Shown here: positions 9,755 to 21,405 of the stretch, piece after piece
Layout of the letters: each line of letters starts with the position of its first letter
Position numbering within the stretch: position 1 is the first letter of the stretch
Assembly (NCBI GenBank): GCA_948146395.1
Contig: OX411559.1
Coordinates: 31,898,708 to 31,962,707 of the forward strand
Length of the DNA: 64,000 nt
Direction: 5' to 3'
From: Fragum whitleyi
Taxonomy: Eukaryota > Mollusca > Bivalvia > Cardiida > Cardiidae
Program-made: the position numbers and the translations under genes
The notes under the pieces: model-generated
What the model was told of the DNA's origin: nothing
The model's input: the letters and a program-made list of their open reading frames with translations, nothing else
The model's database searches: none

Positions 9755-12357
9755 ATATCCACTGGCTGAAAGCCACTGAGGATACTATCATGGTGCTTTG
9801 TCCATCATGTGTCTGTGTGTCCGGCAAATGCTGTCATAAACATTTTCTTTGAAAAAATTCTTATCAGAAACAAATGAATGAATTTCACCTAAATTTCACA
9901 GAAATGATCGTTTTTTGACTTTGAATCAAGATTGTTCAAGAAATTGATTCAATGAATGACACATCTTACTTTGGAAGGTCATATGATAAGAAGCAATTTT
10001 TCTCTGAGATTAAGATATGGAATTTCTCTAATTTCTACTTAAAACTTCAGAAATTAATTTTCATTAGATGAAAAATACTCACATGTATTACTTTTGGATG
10101 GAGGAGGTGTTTTCTATATTTTATGTAATTGTATGTAAGCTTTTAAAAACATTTTCTCAGAAACTATAAAATGAATTTCAACTAAATTACATATGAATTG
10201 TCCTAAGAAAACCCTTTATAACAGTTCTTAAGCACTGCACTTCTCCTCATGAGATCTATCCGCCCATAAAGTTCAATGACTGGATACATGTATACTCAGC
10301 AAAAAAAGAAAGTATCCACTTTTCTTTTTTCAATATCCTTTATATTTTTAAGATTAAATAATCAATTCCGGTACCATTGTGTTTGCAGCGCTTCGTTTGC
10401 TCATGCAAACATGATTTTTCATTCAAGCAACATGTCATTTTTGGTGTTTCCAATAAATGTCGAAATGTTTGATTTCTACGTCGACGTACGTCACGTGTTC
10501 GATCGTGAGTTTCTTCTCAAATGAATTTAACCTCTCAAGCTCTGTGGTTAAGAAAATCAAACAATAGTTGTGTTCTGTACAACACAGTTTTGTTACGAGA
10601 CCAAGAAAAACATGACCACAGGCGTAATCAAAAACCGTCAAACGTTGAGTAAATTTTACGGACGTTAGTTGAAAGAGACTAACAATAAAGACGTTTGCTA
10701 GCCATTTCCGATAGAGTAGCATTGTCTTTTGCCCTCTTCAACTCAATAGGGCCACTGGGAAGACGTCACGCCAGATTTTCTCATTCACGTTGACGCGATT
10801 GCCTCTACGCTTCCCAGCCGATATTTCAAAACGGAAGTAAAATAAAATTTCTGAACCTTTAACAATGTAAAATTTAAAATAAAGTCAATTGCTATCTAAC
10901 CCTTAACGGGTTTAAGGCGAGCAAATTTTCTTGATATTCATACGAGCCTCTCCAATGAGCAAGATGAAACGTTAACGTAACATGGCAATGCAACTGTTGT
11001 TTTGTTTTTAGCAAAAATGAAATAGAGTATTTTGGGATTGGTTTTCTTGACAAGGAACAAGCAGACAGAATTTTTGTTGATTTGAGCTTTATATCTGCGG
11101 AAGATGTTTTATGAATGTTTGTGTTCATTTGACGTAAATTTAATAGGAATTAGCAGGAGAAATCAAGTTGTCTTATCAATCCAGAATACTATACGCAATA
11201 ATATTGCATTTCGCAAGCTTAAAATGTCAGAAAATCATTTGAATATTTTAATTGAGAGTCTGCGATTTTTGAAAACGACCCCCTGGCTATGTTAGCGCCT
11301 AGAAATCGGCAGCGGCTTCTTCGAATCACATAAAACAGTTCAAATTTATTTCCAAATGATTAGGGCGTAATTTGCAATATGTTTCATAGAATTCCTGTGA
11401 GTACTTTTAAAGAAATCCGAAGTTTAATTGGGTGGATACTTTTTATTTTTGCTCAGTATACATACTTTAAGAGAAAAGCTCAGGACAAAAATCAAGATAT
11501 AAATTGAAAAAAGCGCAAGTACAAAATATGAAGAGTAGAGTTATGGTTCTTGTGCACTGCACTTCTCGTCAATGAGATCTGTGTACCTGCAAAGTTTCAT
11601 GGCTCTTGCTTGCATACTGTAAGAGAAATGCTCCTTACCAAAGTTAAGTTTAAATTTAACAAAGGGCTATCATTCTAGATATATGGTGAGTGGAGTAATG
11701 GTTTTTAAGCACTTCACTTTTCCTGCAACCTGTAATATTTCATAATTCTGGCTTGCTTACTTTCAGAGAAAGGCATTTGACAAAAATGAAGTTATACATA
11801 TATATCAAAGGGCAATAACCAAAACGATATGAAGAGAAGAGTAATGGTTCTTGTTCACTGCACTTCAAATCAATGAGATCTATTCACCTGTGAATTTTAC
11901 TTTACTAACTTTCAAACTTTTGGAGACAAAAATCAAGTTATATATTTAGCAAAGGGTATTAACTTAAGTTATTGTCCAAAAGGTCTTGAGTTTGATTCTT
12001 GGGAGCAGCTCTAAAATTTTGGTTCTTTCTTTGACCAACACATTTGGGGCAGGTACTTGTGCATATCCATGAAGCAAAATCAGAAGTGATAAATCAAAGC
12101 TGTAAGAACTTGTATCCCAATCAAGGTAATTAATAGTTTTGAGGGAACAATAACTCAAAATATGAAGAATAGATTAACTGTTCTTTCTTGTGCACTACAC
12201 TTTTTCTCAAGGAGTCTGGATATCTGACAGATTATCCACATTTTATTTTCATGATTCTAGTTTGCTTACTTTCTGAGATATGCTCTGAACAAATTAGTTT
12301 ATGGAGGAATAGACTGACCATCAGAGGATTGCAAAGCAATAAAACCCTCTTCTTTTA
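9755..12357 (-). repeat. Hairpin-ended tandem-core element, interrupted
   Basis: It opens with a CCACTGGCTGAAAGCCACTGAGG hairpin-like terminus. Diverged units follow containing ACTGCACTTCTC-TCA-TGAGATCT, a CAAAGTTTCATG-like phrase and CTTACTTTCTGAGATATGCTC, with a spacing of roughly 150-160 bp at 10230, 11565, 11700, 11860 and 12190. It ends near CAATAAAACCCTCTTCTTTTA. A Tc1-type element (10291-11460) sits inside one unit. No coding sequence is present. Confidence 0.5.
10291..11460. mobile_element. Tc1/mariner-type non-autonomous element
   Basis: The left end TATACTCAGCAAAAAAAGAA and right end TTTTTATTTTTGCTCAGTATA are inverted copies extending through GTATCCAC. The TA at each boundary is consistent with the TA target duplication of the IS630-Tc1-mariner superfamily. 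The flanks join into one unit of the surrounding repeat (CATG-TA ... TA-CATACTTTAAGAGAAA), so the insertion is younger than that array. The interior has no recognisable transposase motif; the 95-residue minus-strand ORF at 10435-10722 shows no Tc1 signature. Confidence 0.75.
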
Positions 12358-13466
12358 AGCGAGCATGAATTTATAGTGAAAACTTGAAAATCATTTTCTC
12401 CATAACTGAATGATGGATTTCAACCAAAATGAAAATGTGCAGGAATAATCATTACCTGAGAAATTCCAAAAAGAAATTGCTTCAATCAGATTGAAACAGG
12501 TCTTTTAAAGTTGAAATTTGTGAAAGTCACCAGGAAGTTTACATTTGATTTCAATTCAATTTCTAATAAATGTTCTGGGGTGTACAGGTATTTCTAAATA
12601 ATGTTGCAGTTTATTTTGCATGCGAGATGCTTCCTTTGTTTTATAAAAAAAGCCTTATTATCCTGAAAATCAGTATCAGAAGATTCAGGCATGTGGAGCT
12701 AATCAGGCGCTCAAGCACGTCTAGTCAATTGTGCCTATAGATTATCATATCTACAAAAAGTATTTTTGAATTATCAAATTGTTTGATTGCTATAAATTTG
12801 GTTTGGTAAAAATTAATAAATATTTTGAACTATTTGTTTTCTACATTTTTCTTTTTTTTTCTTACTGTCTAGACAATCTGTCTAAAGTACCAAATAACAA
12901 AGAAACAAATACAGTAAAAACGTGTTTTAATAGACCACTTACAGGACCACCAAAAAAAACGGTTGTTATAGAGAAAAGTCGCTTAGTACACTTTTTGTTC
13001 ACAAATTCAAAGCATAATTTTGTTTGAATATGTATGTTATTGAGATTTTACAAATATCCTATATTGATATAATCATCTCATTGAGTTTAAACAAGATATA
13101 ATTCATTTCCAATAATTTGTTACGATATTTATATTAGATCAAGAAGATTTTGAAACCTATTGCTTAATGAAAATGGTTGTTTAATAGACATGGTCGCTAG
13201 AGCAAGATGGACTGTATTTGAATATTACTCAAATTCAAGGGCAGAATTTAACTATAGAGCAAATTTTGCCTAAAATTGTATTACATCCCTTGAATTTCAC
13301 TTAAAACTTACTCATTGCACTTATTGGAATTTCATTCCAATTTCATTTCAAAATCATTCACTGTCAATTTCACGATGTTCCTAACTACACTGATTGAGAA
13401 ATAGGCCTTCAGCACAATGTGTTAGCAATTAGCACGTACGGTCAATCATTGTGACCAGTATCTGCT
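12358..13466. other. Gene-free stretch
   Basis: AT-rich sequence with dense stops. No hairpin-ended element, SINE or RNA gene is recognised here, and the short ORF at 12779-13027 shows no family motif. Confidence 0.45.
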
Positions 13467-14848
13467 TTTTAGCTCACCTGAGCACAAAGTGCTCAAGGTG
13501 AGCTATTGTGATCACTCACCATCCGTCGTCCGTCCATTGTCCGTCCGTCCGTCCGTCAACAATTTCTTTAAACATCTTCTCCTCCTAAACCACGGGGCCA
13601 ATCAAGCTGAAACTTGGCAGGGATGTTCCTTGGGTGAAGCTCTTCAAAAGTTGTTAAAAGAATTTAATTCTATAAATAACTCTGGTTGCCATGGTAACAG
13701 AAAGGCTGAAAATCGCGAAAAATCTTAGAAAAAATTCTTCGCCTCCTAAACCACTGGACCAATCAAGCTGAAACTTGGCAGAGATGTTCCTTGGGTGAAG
13801 CTTTACAAAAGTTGTTAAAAGAATTTAATTTATTTAAAAACTCTGGTTTCCATGGTAACGGAAAGGTTGAAAAATGGCGGAAAATTGTTAAAATTCTTAG
13901 AAAAAATTCTTCTCCTCCTTAACCACTGGACCAATCAAGCTGAAACTTGGCAGAGATGTTCCTTGGGTGAAGTTCTTAAAAAGTTATTAAAAGATTTTAA
14001 TTTTCATCAAAAACCATGGTTTCCATGGTAACAGAAAGGTTGAAAAATGGCTGAAAATTGCTGAAAATCTTAGAAAAACTTCCCTTCCTCCTAAACCACA
14101 AGGCAAATCAAGCTGAAACTTGGCAGAAATGTTCATTGGGTGAAGCTCTTCAAGAGTTGCTTAATGAATTTAATTTCATCAAAAACTCTGATTTACATGG
14201 AAACATAAAGGTTGAAAAATGGCCAAAAATTGCTGAAAATCTTAGAAAAACTTCTCCTCCTCCTAAACCACAAGGCCAATCAAGCTGAAACTTGGCAGGG
14301 ATGTTCCTTGGATGAAGTTCTTCAAGAGTTGTTTAATGAATTTAATTTCATCAAAACTCTGAATTGCATGGTAACAGGAAGGATGAAAAATGGCCGAAAA
14401 TTGCTGAAAATCTTAGAAAAACTTCTCCTCTTCCTAAACCACTTGGCTAATTAAGCTGAAACTTGGTAGGGATGATCTTTTGGTGAAGCTCTACCAAAAT
14501 TGTAAAAATAATTTCATTCAATCAAAATCTCTGGCTTCTTTGGTATTGGAAATGTCAAAATATTGCCAAAAATCTCAGGGAAGGTTAATCTTCGCCTAAA
14601 CTATTGGGCATATCTTAAAATTGGCAGGGATATTCTTAAGGTTTAGGTCTACTAAACTTGTTAAAAGAATTCAATTCCATCAATAACTTTGTTTGCAATC
14701 AAAAAGCAGTAGGAGGAAATTAAAGTATGTTTCTTTTAAATCCATACTAAATGTACATCAGACAATCTCTGGTATTTATAACTTGGTTGACAAGTTATGA
14801 CTTGACCCCTCAGGTGAGCGATATAGGACCATCATAGTCCTCTTGTTT
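13467..14848 (-). mobile_element. Complete hairpin-ended element, seven tandem units
   Basis: Read on the minus strand it starts AAACAAGAGGACTATGATGG and ends in a perfect-looking hairpin (AGCTCACCTTGAGCAC / GTGCTCAGGTGAGCT) plus TAAAA. Next to the hairpin is a GTCCGTCCGTCCGTC run. The core has seven units anchored by CTCCTCCTAAACCAC at about 13581, 13742, 13914, 14087, 14259, 14430 and 14591, so the period is 161-173 bp. The three tandem ORFs 13489-14454 are this repeat read through and not proteins. Confidence 0.85.
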
Positions 14849-14961
14849 TTCGTCTGTCCATCAATCATAACATAAGTGTTTATTCCTGGGACTTTGTAAC
14901 TTTTCGTTGTAAATAAGTTACAAATTGGAGTCTTGATCACCTTTACATTGCTCTCTGATTT

Positions 14962-15512
14962 TATACCCCCCACCTATGAAGTGGGGGTATATTGGTTTCA
15001 CCATGTCTGTCTGTCTGTCCATCCATCCATCAGTCTGTCCATCCATTCGTAGGCCTTTTCGTTTCAGGACTCTTACTCAAGAACCAAGTGACCTACAATC
15101 ATGAAACTTTATGCAAATGTTGCTTATGGCACAAGGAAGTGCCCTATCATTTTTGGATCACATAGCTCAAAGGTCAAGGTCACAGTCAGACTGTTTAATT
15201 TTCGTTCTGGATTCCAAATCGGAAACCAAGCCACCTACAGTCATGAAACTTTATGCAAATTTTGCTTATGACTCAAGGAAGTGCCCTTTTGTGTTTGGGT
15301 CACATAGGTCAAAGGTCAAGGTCACAGTCAATTTTTGTTCAATTTTCGTTTCAAGACTCTAACTAAAGAACCAACAACCTAGAATCATGAAACTTCGTGG
15401 AAATGCTGAAGATTACCTCAATATTTGTTACAAACACATCCTGCACTAATAGCACATGCATTTTGATAAAGTGCTTGTGGGGTATACAAGTCCGCTCTGT
15501 GACAGTTCTAGT
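14962..15512 (+). repeat. TATACCCCC-hairpin repeat with 3 units
   Basis: It begins with the hairpin TATACCCCC-cacctatgaagt-GGGGGTATA, then TCTGTCTGTC/CATC microsatellite, then three units of about 138-145 bp containing AATCATGAAACTTTATGCAAAT and GGTCAAGGTCACAGTCA. It ends with GGGGTATACAAGTCCGCTCTGTGACAG. The organisation parallels the AGCTCACC-hairpin family but the sequence differs. It encodes nothing. Confidence 0.7.
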
Positions 15513-15657
15513 TATTAGACACATAAAACAAAAGTCCATCTAAGGAACAAGTCATTCTGCATACTTGGGCTGTTCTTGAGTTATAAAGGCGTAATAATTA
15601 TCTTAGTCTTTTATTTATTTTCAAAACCCTATGCTGTGTGTATCCATACATATTTAT

Positions 15658-16452
15658 AGCTCAACTGAGCACAACATGCTCAAGTTGGGCTTTTATGATC
15701 ACCTTTTGTCCGTTATGCTTCGTTCGTCGGAAGTCGTCGCAATCTCCTCAGTAACCATTGGGCTGATTTCAACCTAACTTGGCAGAAATTTTCCTTGGGT
15801 GACCCTTCTTAAACTTGTTTTTGAAAATTGATTGACCCCCAAATATTGGTGTGGCAGGGCGGGGCAGTTTTTGATCCTGATATTGTTAAACATTTTCTCA
15901 GTAACCATTGGGGTGATTTCAACCAAACTTGGCAGGAACATTCCTTTAGTGACCCTACTCAAAACTTTGTGCGTGAAATTTCGATTGACCCCAGGATGTG
16001 TTTGTCACATTTCTGCCAAGTTTGGTTGAATTCAGCCCAATGGTTACTAAGGAGAAGATGTTTGAAGATTTAAGGGTCGAAAGCTGCCCGGCCCTGCCAC
16101 GCCCATATATGGGAGTAAATCAAACTTTCACAAACAGGTTTTGAGAAGGGTTACCCAATAAACTTTTCTGCCAAGTTTGGTTGAAATCAGCTGAATGGTA
16201 ACTGAGAAGAAGATGATTAAAGATTTTAGGGTAAAAAACTGCCTCACCCATATGTGGGGGTAAATCAACCTCGCCCAAACAAGTTTTGAGAAGGCTAACA
16301 CAAGAAACATTTCTTCCAAGTTTGGTTAAAATCGGCCCAACGGTTTCTGAGGAGAAGATATTTAAAGAATTGTTGACTTCCGACGGAGGACGCTCATCAG
16401 ACAAAAGGTGATCACATAAGTTCACCTTGAGCACTTTGTGCTCAGGTGAGCT
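15658..16452. mobile_element. Two hairpin-ended elements arranged tail-to-tail (palindrome)
   Basis: Both outer ends carry the AGCTCA-CTGAGCAC ... GTGCTCAGGTGAGCT hairpin, in opposite orientation. AACCATTGGGCTGATTTCAACC is repeated forward on the left half (15755, 15903), and its inverse (GGTTGAAATCAG, GGTTGAATTCAGCCCAATGG) recurs on the right (16024, 16177, 16323). The turn-over point is near 15990-16010. The overlapping ORFs 15774-16482 on both strands are products of this symmetry. It could be a foldback derivative or two insertions. Confidence 0.75.
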
Positions 16453-16844
16453 GAAAATATCTCTTTTCTGGACAAAAGTCATTTCCCTATTTGTTACTGT
16501 AAAAATTCTTAAGAACCACAGGTTGTAATAGAATTATTCTATACCCATCAGAAAGGGAGGAGCTTTGATTACAGGCCACCCTACATATAAATGGCTCAGT
16601 GCAAAATGATTGTAACTGAATATAAACATATTTGCAGTTACAGCAGTTTTGCAATAAACCATCAATATTTGATAAGACGGTGGAGATATTGTCCAATGAT
16701 AAACATAATCCACACAAAATACTAACATTTGATAGGGGAAAAGGACCGTAAAACCTCTGTTGAATTTGTAGTGATATTGATTTTGTGGGTATGGGCATTT
16801 ATTACAGGCTTCAATTGATGGTAAAGTCACATCAAAGATGGTCA

Positions 16845-17105
16845 ATTTGAACCTCGGAAAAGGGGGATGGGGTAAAAAACTGCTTTGCCCATATTTTGGG
16901 GTCAATCAAAATTTCTCAAACAAGTTTTGAGCAGGGCCTCCTTATGAACATTCCTGTCAAATTGGTTGACATCAGCTCATTGTTTACTGAGGAGAAGATG
17001 TTAAAACAATTATTGACCACTTGCAATGACTGATACACACACACGACAGACAAGAGGTGATCTCAAAAGCTCACATTTTGCATGGTGTGCTTAGTTGAGC
17101 TAAAA
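16845..17105 (+). mobile_element. 3'-end fragment of hairpin-ended element
   Basis: One and a half core units (GGGGTCAATCAAAATTTCTC, TTACTGAGGAGAAGATG) lead to an ACACACGACAGACAAGAGGTGATC run. It ends in a degenerate hairpin GCTCACATTTTGCATGGTGTGCTTAGTTGAGCTAAAA. The 5' end is missing. Confidence 0.65.
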
Positions 17106-17159
17106 CCCTTAAATCTTTTACTCATCATATCAGTAGATTCAGGCTTCTCAGGCGGCTCT

Positions 17160-17290
17160 TATTGCAGTTATATATATGGGATACTGGTGCACCTACACAT
17201 GGCTTCCTGTTGTTTCTCACACCATTATAACCACAACATTTCATCCCAGCCACCAGCTATCTATCCCTTTCTAAGCCGGAATTCATACTC
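17160..17290 (-). mobile_element. Degenerate SINE body
   Basis: CAGTTATAT, GGTGCACCTA-ACATGG-TTCCTG-T-TTTCTCACACC and CCAGCCACCAGCTATCTATCCC match, in order, the body of the SINEs at 63291 and 26653. No tRNA-like head remains. Confidence 0.45.
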
Positions 17291-17363
17291 CTGATCCCAG
17301 GATTGACCGCCCAACAGTAACCAACTTAGCTAGCCAGGCTAGGCCCCTACTTGGAGCTCTGTT

Positions 17364-17545
17364 TATACCCCCCCCCCGACCTACAAAGTAGAGGGGGTGG
17401 ATTATTGGTTTCACCATGTTTTTCGGTCCCATCAGATTATGCTGTTGTCTTTCCACCTATTCCAATACTCTGACTCAAGAATGAGGTGACTTAGAATCAA
17501 AGAACTTTATACAATGGTTGCCAATGAACCTAGAAAGTTCCCTTT
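17364..17545 (+). repeat. TATACCCC-hairpin repeat fragment
   Basis: The terminal hairpin (TATACCCCCCCCCC ... GTAGAGGGGGTGG) is followed by GGTTTCACCATGTTTTTC and one partial unit with ACTCAAGAATGAGGTGACTTAGAATC. It is a fragment of the family seen complete at 14962. Confidence 0.55.
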
Positions 17546-18011
17546 TGATTAGTGGTGAAGAAGGTCTTTTAATCCTATTTGTTTTACATCGATTGGGAAA
17601 CAAGTTATAACAACTTAGATTGATCTGTTTTGATTCTGCTTACTGGAAAGTTCACCAGTATATGTGCTGAATGAGTATGCCATTGAAATATTCAAGATCG
17701 ATAGCCGCTCCCGGGAATGATTTGTGAGTACAAAAGTATAAGGTTAGCCCATTTCAACAGTTTTTCAAATATGATCCATCAAAGGGACAAATCTCTGTCA
17801 AAACTTTATGGACCATTACAAAAATAGAATACGTTACTTATCTCTAATTGATACTGATTCTTTCTAAGAAATATGATTCAAAAGATCTATTAGTTCCTTT
17901 GAGATTGGGCAGAGTAGTTTTCATCTCATTGCCAAATTATGTAAAAAGTTAATTGACAATAACCAAAATAGAACATACATATTTATGACTACTATTATAT
18001 CTTAATAAAAC

Positions 18012-18187
18012 TCCACCAATGGGTTGAAAATCGTAGACCTATGTGAGATAGCAGCTGGAGGCTAGGAAATGATGTGGTGGTAGTACTGGTGAGAGAAATA
18101 CCAGGAAAACATTGTTCGGTACACCAGCAGCAGCGATAAAACTGGAAAAATGTTGAAAGTGGCATTAAACTCCATTCAATCAATCAA
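18012..18187 (+). mobile_element. 5'-truncated tRNA-type SINE
   Basis: It holds body and tail only: CGTAGACCTATGTGAGATAGCAGCTGGAGGCTAGG, GGTAGTACTGGTGAGAGAAATACCAGG, AAATGTTGAAAGTGGCATTAAACTCC, and a tail of (CAAT)n. It lacks the A/B-box head. Related copies are at 19282, 26653, 61848 and 63291. Confidence 0.75.
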
Positions 18188-18837
18188 CTATATAAACCTC
18201 ACAACATTGGGTTAATTTGTTTTTAAAAAGTATTTCAGTTGGCAAGGGTTATGCAATGCTTCATACTTAATACATTTGTTTGTGTTACATTTCCAACAAA
18301 TCCTTATCAAGTTCCCAGTAAGCTTAATTCGTAGCTTCTGACCATTGGCCCCAAATGCCAATCAGAGAATATTTTTATGGAAAGTTTGACTGTCAAGGCT
18401 GATCATAATATGCATATGAAATTTCAGCAAATTTCATATGCAGGTTCATATTAAAAGTTTATGGTAACTGGAATTTCTTTCACTCCATTGCTGAACCAAG
18501 CAGAGAATTCTTCAATTATTCTAATTCTTGAAAGCACTTCGAGTTGCTTGATCAATTTGATTGAAACCAGAGTGCTAATTTGGGTGGATGGACAAACAGA
18601 CGTAGAAATGCCAGATATTGATTGACTTTTAAACCTTGCCCCAACCAAAATGTGCTCAGATGAGCCCAAATGTGTCATAGGATGTTATCTACTGGTATAC
18701 ACAGCAGTGCATATAGGATTGTGTGACAAGGGGAATATTAGCATGAGGTTTGTCTAGAAAGCCACAGGCTCAAAATTCTTGTAATAGCAAATCAAAGTTT
18801 TGACAAGATTTTTAGATATTTGGGGTTCTACTGTTGA

Positions 18838-20038
18838 AGGGATGGTTTTCAAAGTTTCCACTTTAAAGCATAAAGAGAAATGACCTCTCATAAAGACATA
18901 TTTTTCATCCAATGACAATGAATTTTGGCTGCATGATAATGAGTCGCACAAGGATCACACCAATGAAGTTTGATTGATATCCATCAATTACATTCTGAAA
19001 AAATCATTTTCAATGTTTCCACTAATTAACATATAGAGAAATGACCTCTGCCCATAAAATACATTTTTTTCATCCGATCACAAAATCTTTTGGTAGACTG
19101 AAAAAGGGTCACTCAAGGATCATTGCAGTGAAATTTGGTTAATATCAATCAATTTGGTTCTGAGAAAATGTTTTTCAAATTTTCCACTATGTAACATATT
19201 GAGAAATGACCTCCGCCCATAAAATACATATTTTTCATCCTATCACAATAATTTTTGGTAGACTGATAAAGGGTCACTCAATTAATTGAATGAAAAGAGT
19301 TTTATGCCGCTTTCAACATTTTTTCAGTTATAATGCGGCGGCTGGAGCACCTAACAATGGATTCCTGGTATTTCTATCACCAGTACATCCATCACACCCT
19401 TTCCTAGCCTTCAGCTGCTATCTCACATAGGTCTAGGATTATCAACACATTGGTAAGAGAAAAATAGTCGGGAAGAATGAGTGCCGTGGTAGGGGATCGA
19501 ACCCGGGACCTCTAGATTAACAGTCCGACATGCTACTAGCAGGGTCACTCAAGAATCATTTCAGTGGAATTTGGTTTAAACCAATCACTTACATTCAGAG
19601 AAAATGATTTTTGAAGATTCCACTATTTAACATAAAGAAAAATGACCTCCGCCAGTAAATACATTTTTTTCATCCAATCACAAATTATTTTTTGGTAAAC
19701 TGATAAAGGGACACCAAAGGGTCATTTATGTAAAATTGAATTGGAATCCATCAATTAGAATCTGACAAAACTCTCTTCATACCATATTTGGAATTTAGCA
19801 ACGCCCATAATCCTTGTTTTTCATTGGATCGAAATTTCTTGAAAAACTTTGAAAGGTGGTCACCCAAGGATTATTCCTGTTAAGTTTGGTTGAAATACAT
19901 CCAGTAGTTTCTGAGGAAAAGGTTTTTAAAGAAAAAGTTTACAACCGGACGCACGGATGCACATACGGATGGAAGGACGCACAATGGACACAACGCCATG
20001 ACAATAGCGCCAGTAGCCTTCGGCCGGTGGACCAAAAA
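18838..20038 (+). repeat. Tandem-core element with GGCCGAAGGC terminus
   Basis: Units of about 160-170 bp are anchored by GAGAAATGACCTC-GCCCATAAAATACAT at about 18873, 19035, 19203 and 19641, with a partial further unit. They are followed by ACGCACGGATGCACATACGG and a terminus CAATAGCGCCAGTAGCCTTCGGCCGGTGG. A SINE (19282-19540) interrupts the array. The AGCCTTCGGCC end is the same subfamily as 52108 and 62262. Confidence 0.65.
19282..19540 (-). mobile_element. SINE inserted in tandem repeat, with 12-bp TSD
   Basis: AGGGTCACTCAA occurs at 19270-19281 and again at 19541-19552, directly flanking the element. The body reads CGCTTTCAACATTTTTTCAG, GGCTGGAGCACCTAACAATGG and CTCACATAGGTCTA; the tRNA-like B box is GGGATCGAACCCGGGACC (minus strand). 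The A-box end is shortened. The tail is AATTGAAT-rich. The host repeat unit is restored by removing it. Confidence 0.85.
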
Positions 20039-20275
20039 TTGCTGTTTTTGATTTTCCATGGAAGACAGATTTGACTCGTGATTCAGTTGGTGTTGTTTAA
20101 TTCTATACATCTAAATGCATAAGATTGTGTTTTATATTCTAGATGCTAAAATGTATCTATAGTTTGCTGCCATTTTATCATCTTTATGCTGAAAGTCTTT
20201 TGAGTAAGAGTAAGGTCCACTAGCTGTCACACAAGTTCACCACAATCTGAAGAAAACAAGATATGTTTGTGAAAC

Positions 20276-20488
20276 ATTAATGTCCCCCACCCCCCAAACA
20301 GCAACTTTTAGGGAACTTTGACCTTGTCACTTGTTGGTAGGGGCACATATGTATCAACAAGATCTATCATAATGCCCATTATGAAGGATGGAATGATTGC
20401 CACTTAAAAGCTTTTTTGTTCAGTTTTTCAGCGCCCTTAGCCAAATTTTGACACCCCATTTGACCCAATTTCAAACTTGACAAAGGTT
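20276..20488 (+). repeat. TATACCCC-type repeat, left part (split by LINE)
   Basis: It starts AATGTCCCCCACCCCCC, the inverse of the G-rich end at about 21366-21401, and runs to CAAACTTGACAAAGGTT. The sequence resumes after the LINE at 21070 with CATTCTGACCAAGTTTCAAG, completing a unit like that at 21133-21236. The two halves are one element opened by the LINE. Confidence 0.6.
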
Positions 20489-21069
20489 AAAAACTTCGGT
20501 AAGAAGTCTTTTGCTTACCAGGGTATTGTTTCTTGGAACTGCCTGCCACAGCAGCTAAGGGACATGCAATCCTCTATTTCATTTAAAACTGCTGTGAAAA
20601 AATACCTTTTGGACTTATCTTAATTTTTCCCAATCATTTAATTTCATATATTTTCTAATATTTTCATATCCCCTTTTCTTAAATACTAAGTGATTGTTTT
20701 AAGGACATGTCTTGTTTGTCTTAACTGTCAATTAATAACTGTGATAAATATTTTTATCTTTATATTGATAACATTTAAATGTGATATGATTGTCTGTGAT
20801 ATAAAAATATGATTTTTCTTTAATGTGATATATTCTAATATTGAATTGTAAACATGACTTTCTGTGCCATGCCTCCATTATCTAGGACCACAATGGAAAT
20901 AAGAGGATCTAGTTTTCTTCTTTTTTGTGTTATCCTTGGTAATGGAGCGTATAACATGGTGCTTTTTTTCAATTTTTTTCCTCGATGCAATTATTTTTTT
21001 GTTAAACTCCTTTTACTATGCCATGTTCTGTACTCTTTTACTTAAATAAACTTATTATTATTATTATTA
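20489..21069 (+). mobile_element. 5'-truncated LINE (3' end, CR1/RTE-like)
   Basis: It consists of the last 43 codons of a reverse-transcriptase ORF, a 3' UTR of about 430 bp and a (TTA)n tail at about 21052-21069. It has landed inside a TATACCCC-type repeat. The 3' UTR part from 20718 onward is shared with copy 1. Clade assignment is tentative because the catalytic domain is missing. Confidence 0.75.
20492..20623 (+). pseudogene. LINE reverse-transcriptase C-terminal remnant
   Basis: The 43 codons end at TAA 20621-20623. The translated piece has the hallmark C-terminal layout of non-LTR ORF2 proteins: Phe-Ala-Tyr-Gln-Gly, then Trp-Asn-Cys-Leu-Pro (normally WNxLP), a short helix, and FKTAVKKYLL near the end. 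No polymerase, endonuclease or RNase H motif is present, because the copy is 5'-truncated as usual for target-primed reverse transcription. It is not functional. Confidence 0.8.
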
Positions 21070-21405
21070 TTACATTCTGACCAAGTTTCAAGTCATTTGG
21101 GCCAAAAATGTAGCCTCTACAGTGCACAATAGGCTTTTAAAAGAGTTGACCCCTTGACCCTATTTTTGAACCCGCTTGACCCAATGTCAACTTGACCGAG
21201 AATTGAGACAAACATTCCAACCAAGTTTCAAGACATTTGGGGCAAAAATGTAGCCTCTAAAGTGTTTTTATTATACTTTCTTAGATATGCTCCAGACAAG
21301 AATGTTCTACAGACGACCTGACTGACAGACCTACCGACTGACAGACTGATTGACAAGTGCAGATCTATATACCCCATCTTCTTTGAAGGGTGGGGGCATA
21401 ATCAT
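21070..21405 (-). repeat. TATACCCC-type repeat, right part (copy 2)
   Basis: Counterpart of 353-690: two units of about 140 bp and the terminal C-rich/G-rich hairpin. It is continuous in origin with 20276-20488 across the LINE insertion. Confidence 0.6.

Noticed and set aside
13489..14454. Three overlapping ORFs with a recurring NHxANQAETWQxCSLGEALQ peptide
   Set aside because: The repeated peptide is the 161-173 bp tandem unit read in frame; units also shift frame and the element has non-coding termini.
16534..16905. 123-codon minus-strand ORF, considered as a gene
   Set aside because: Overlaps another long ORF in a different frame, has no recognised motif, and partly covers repeat sequence at 16845-16905.
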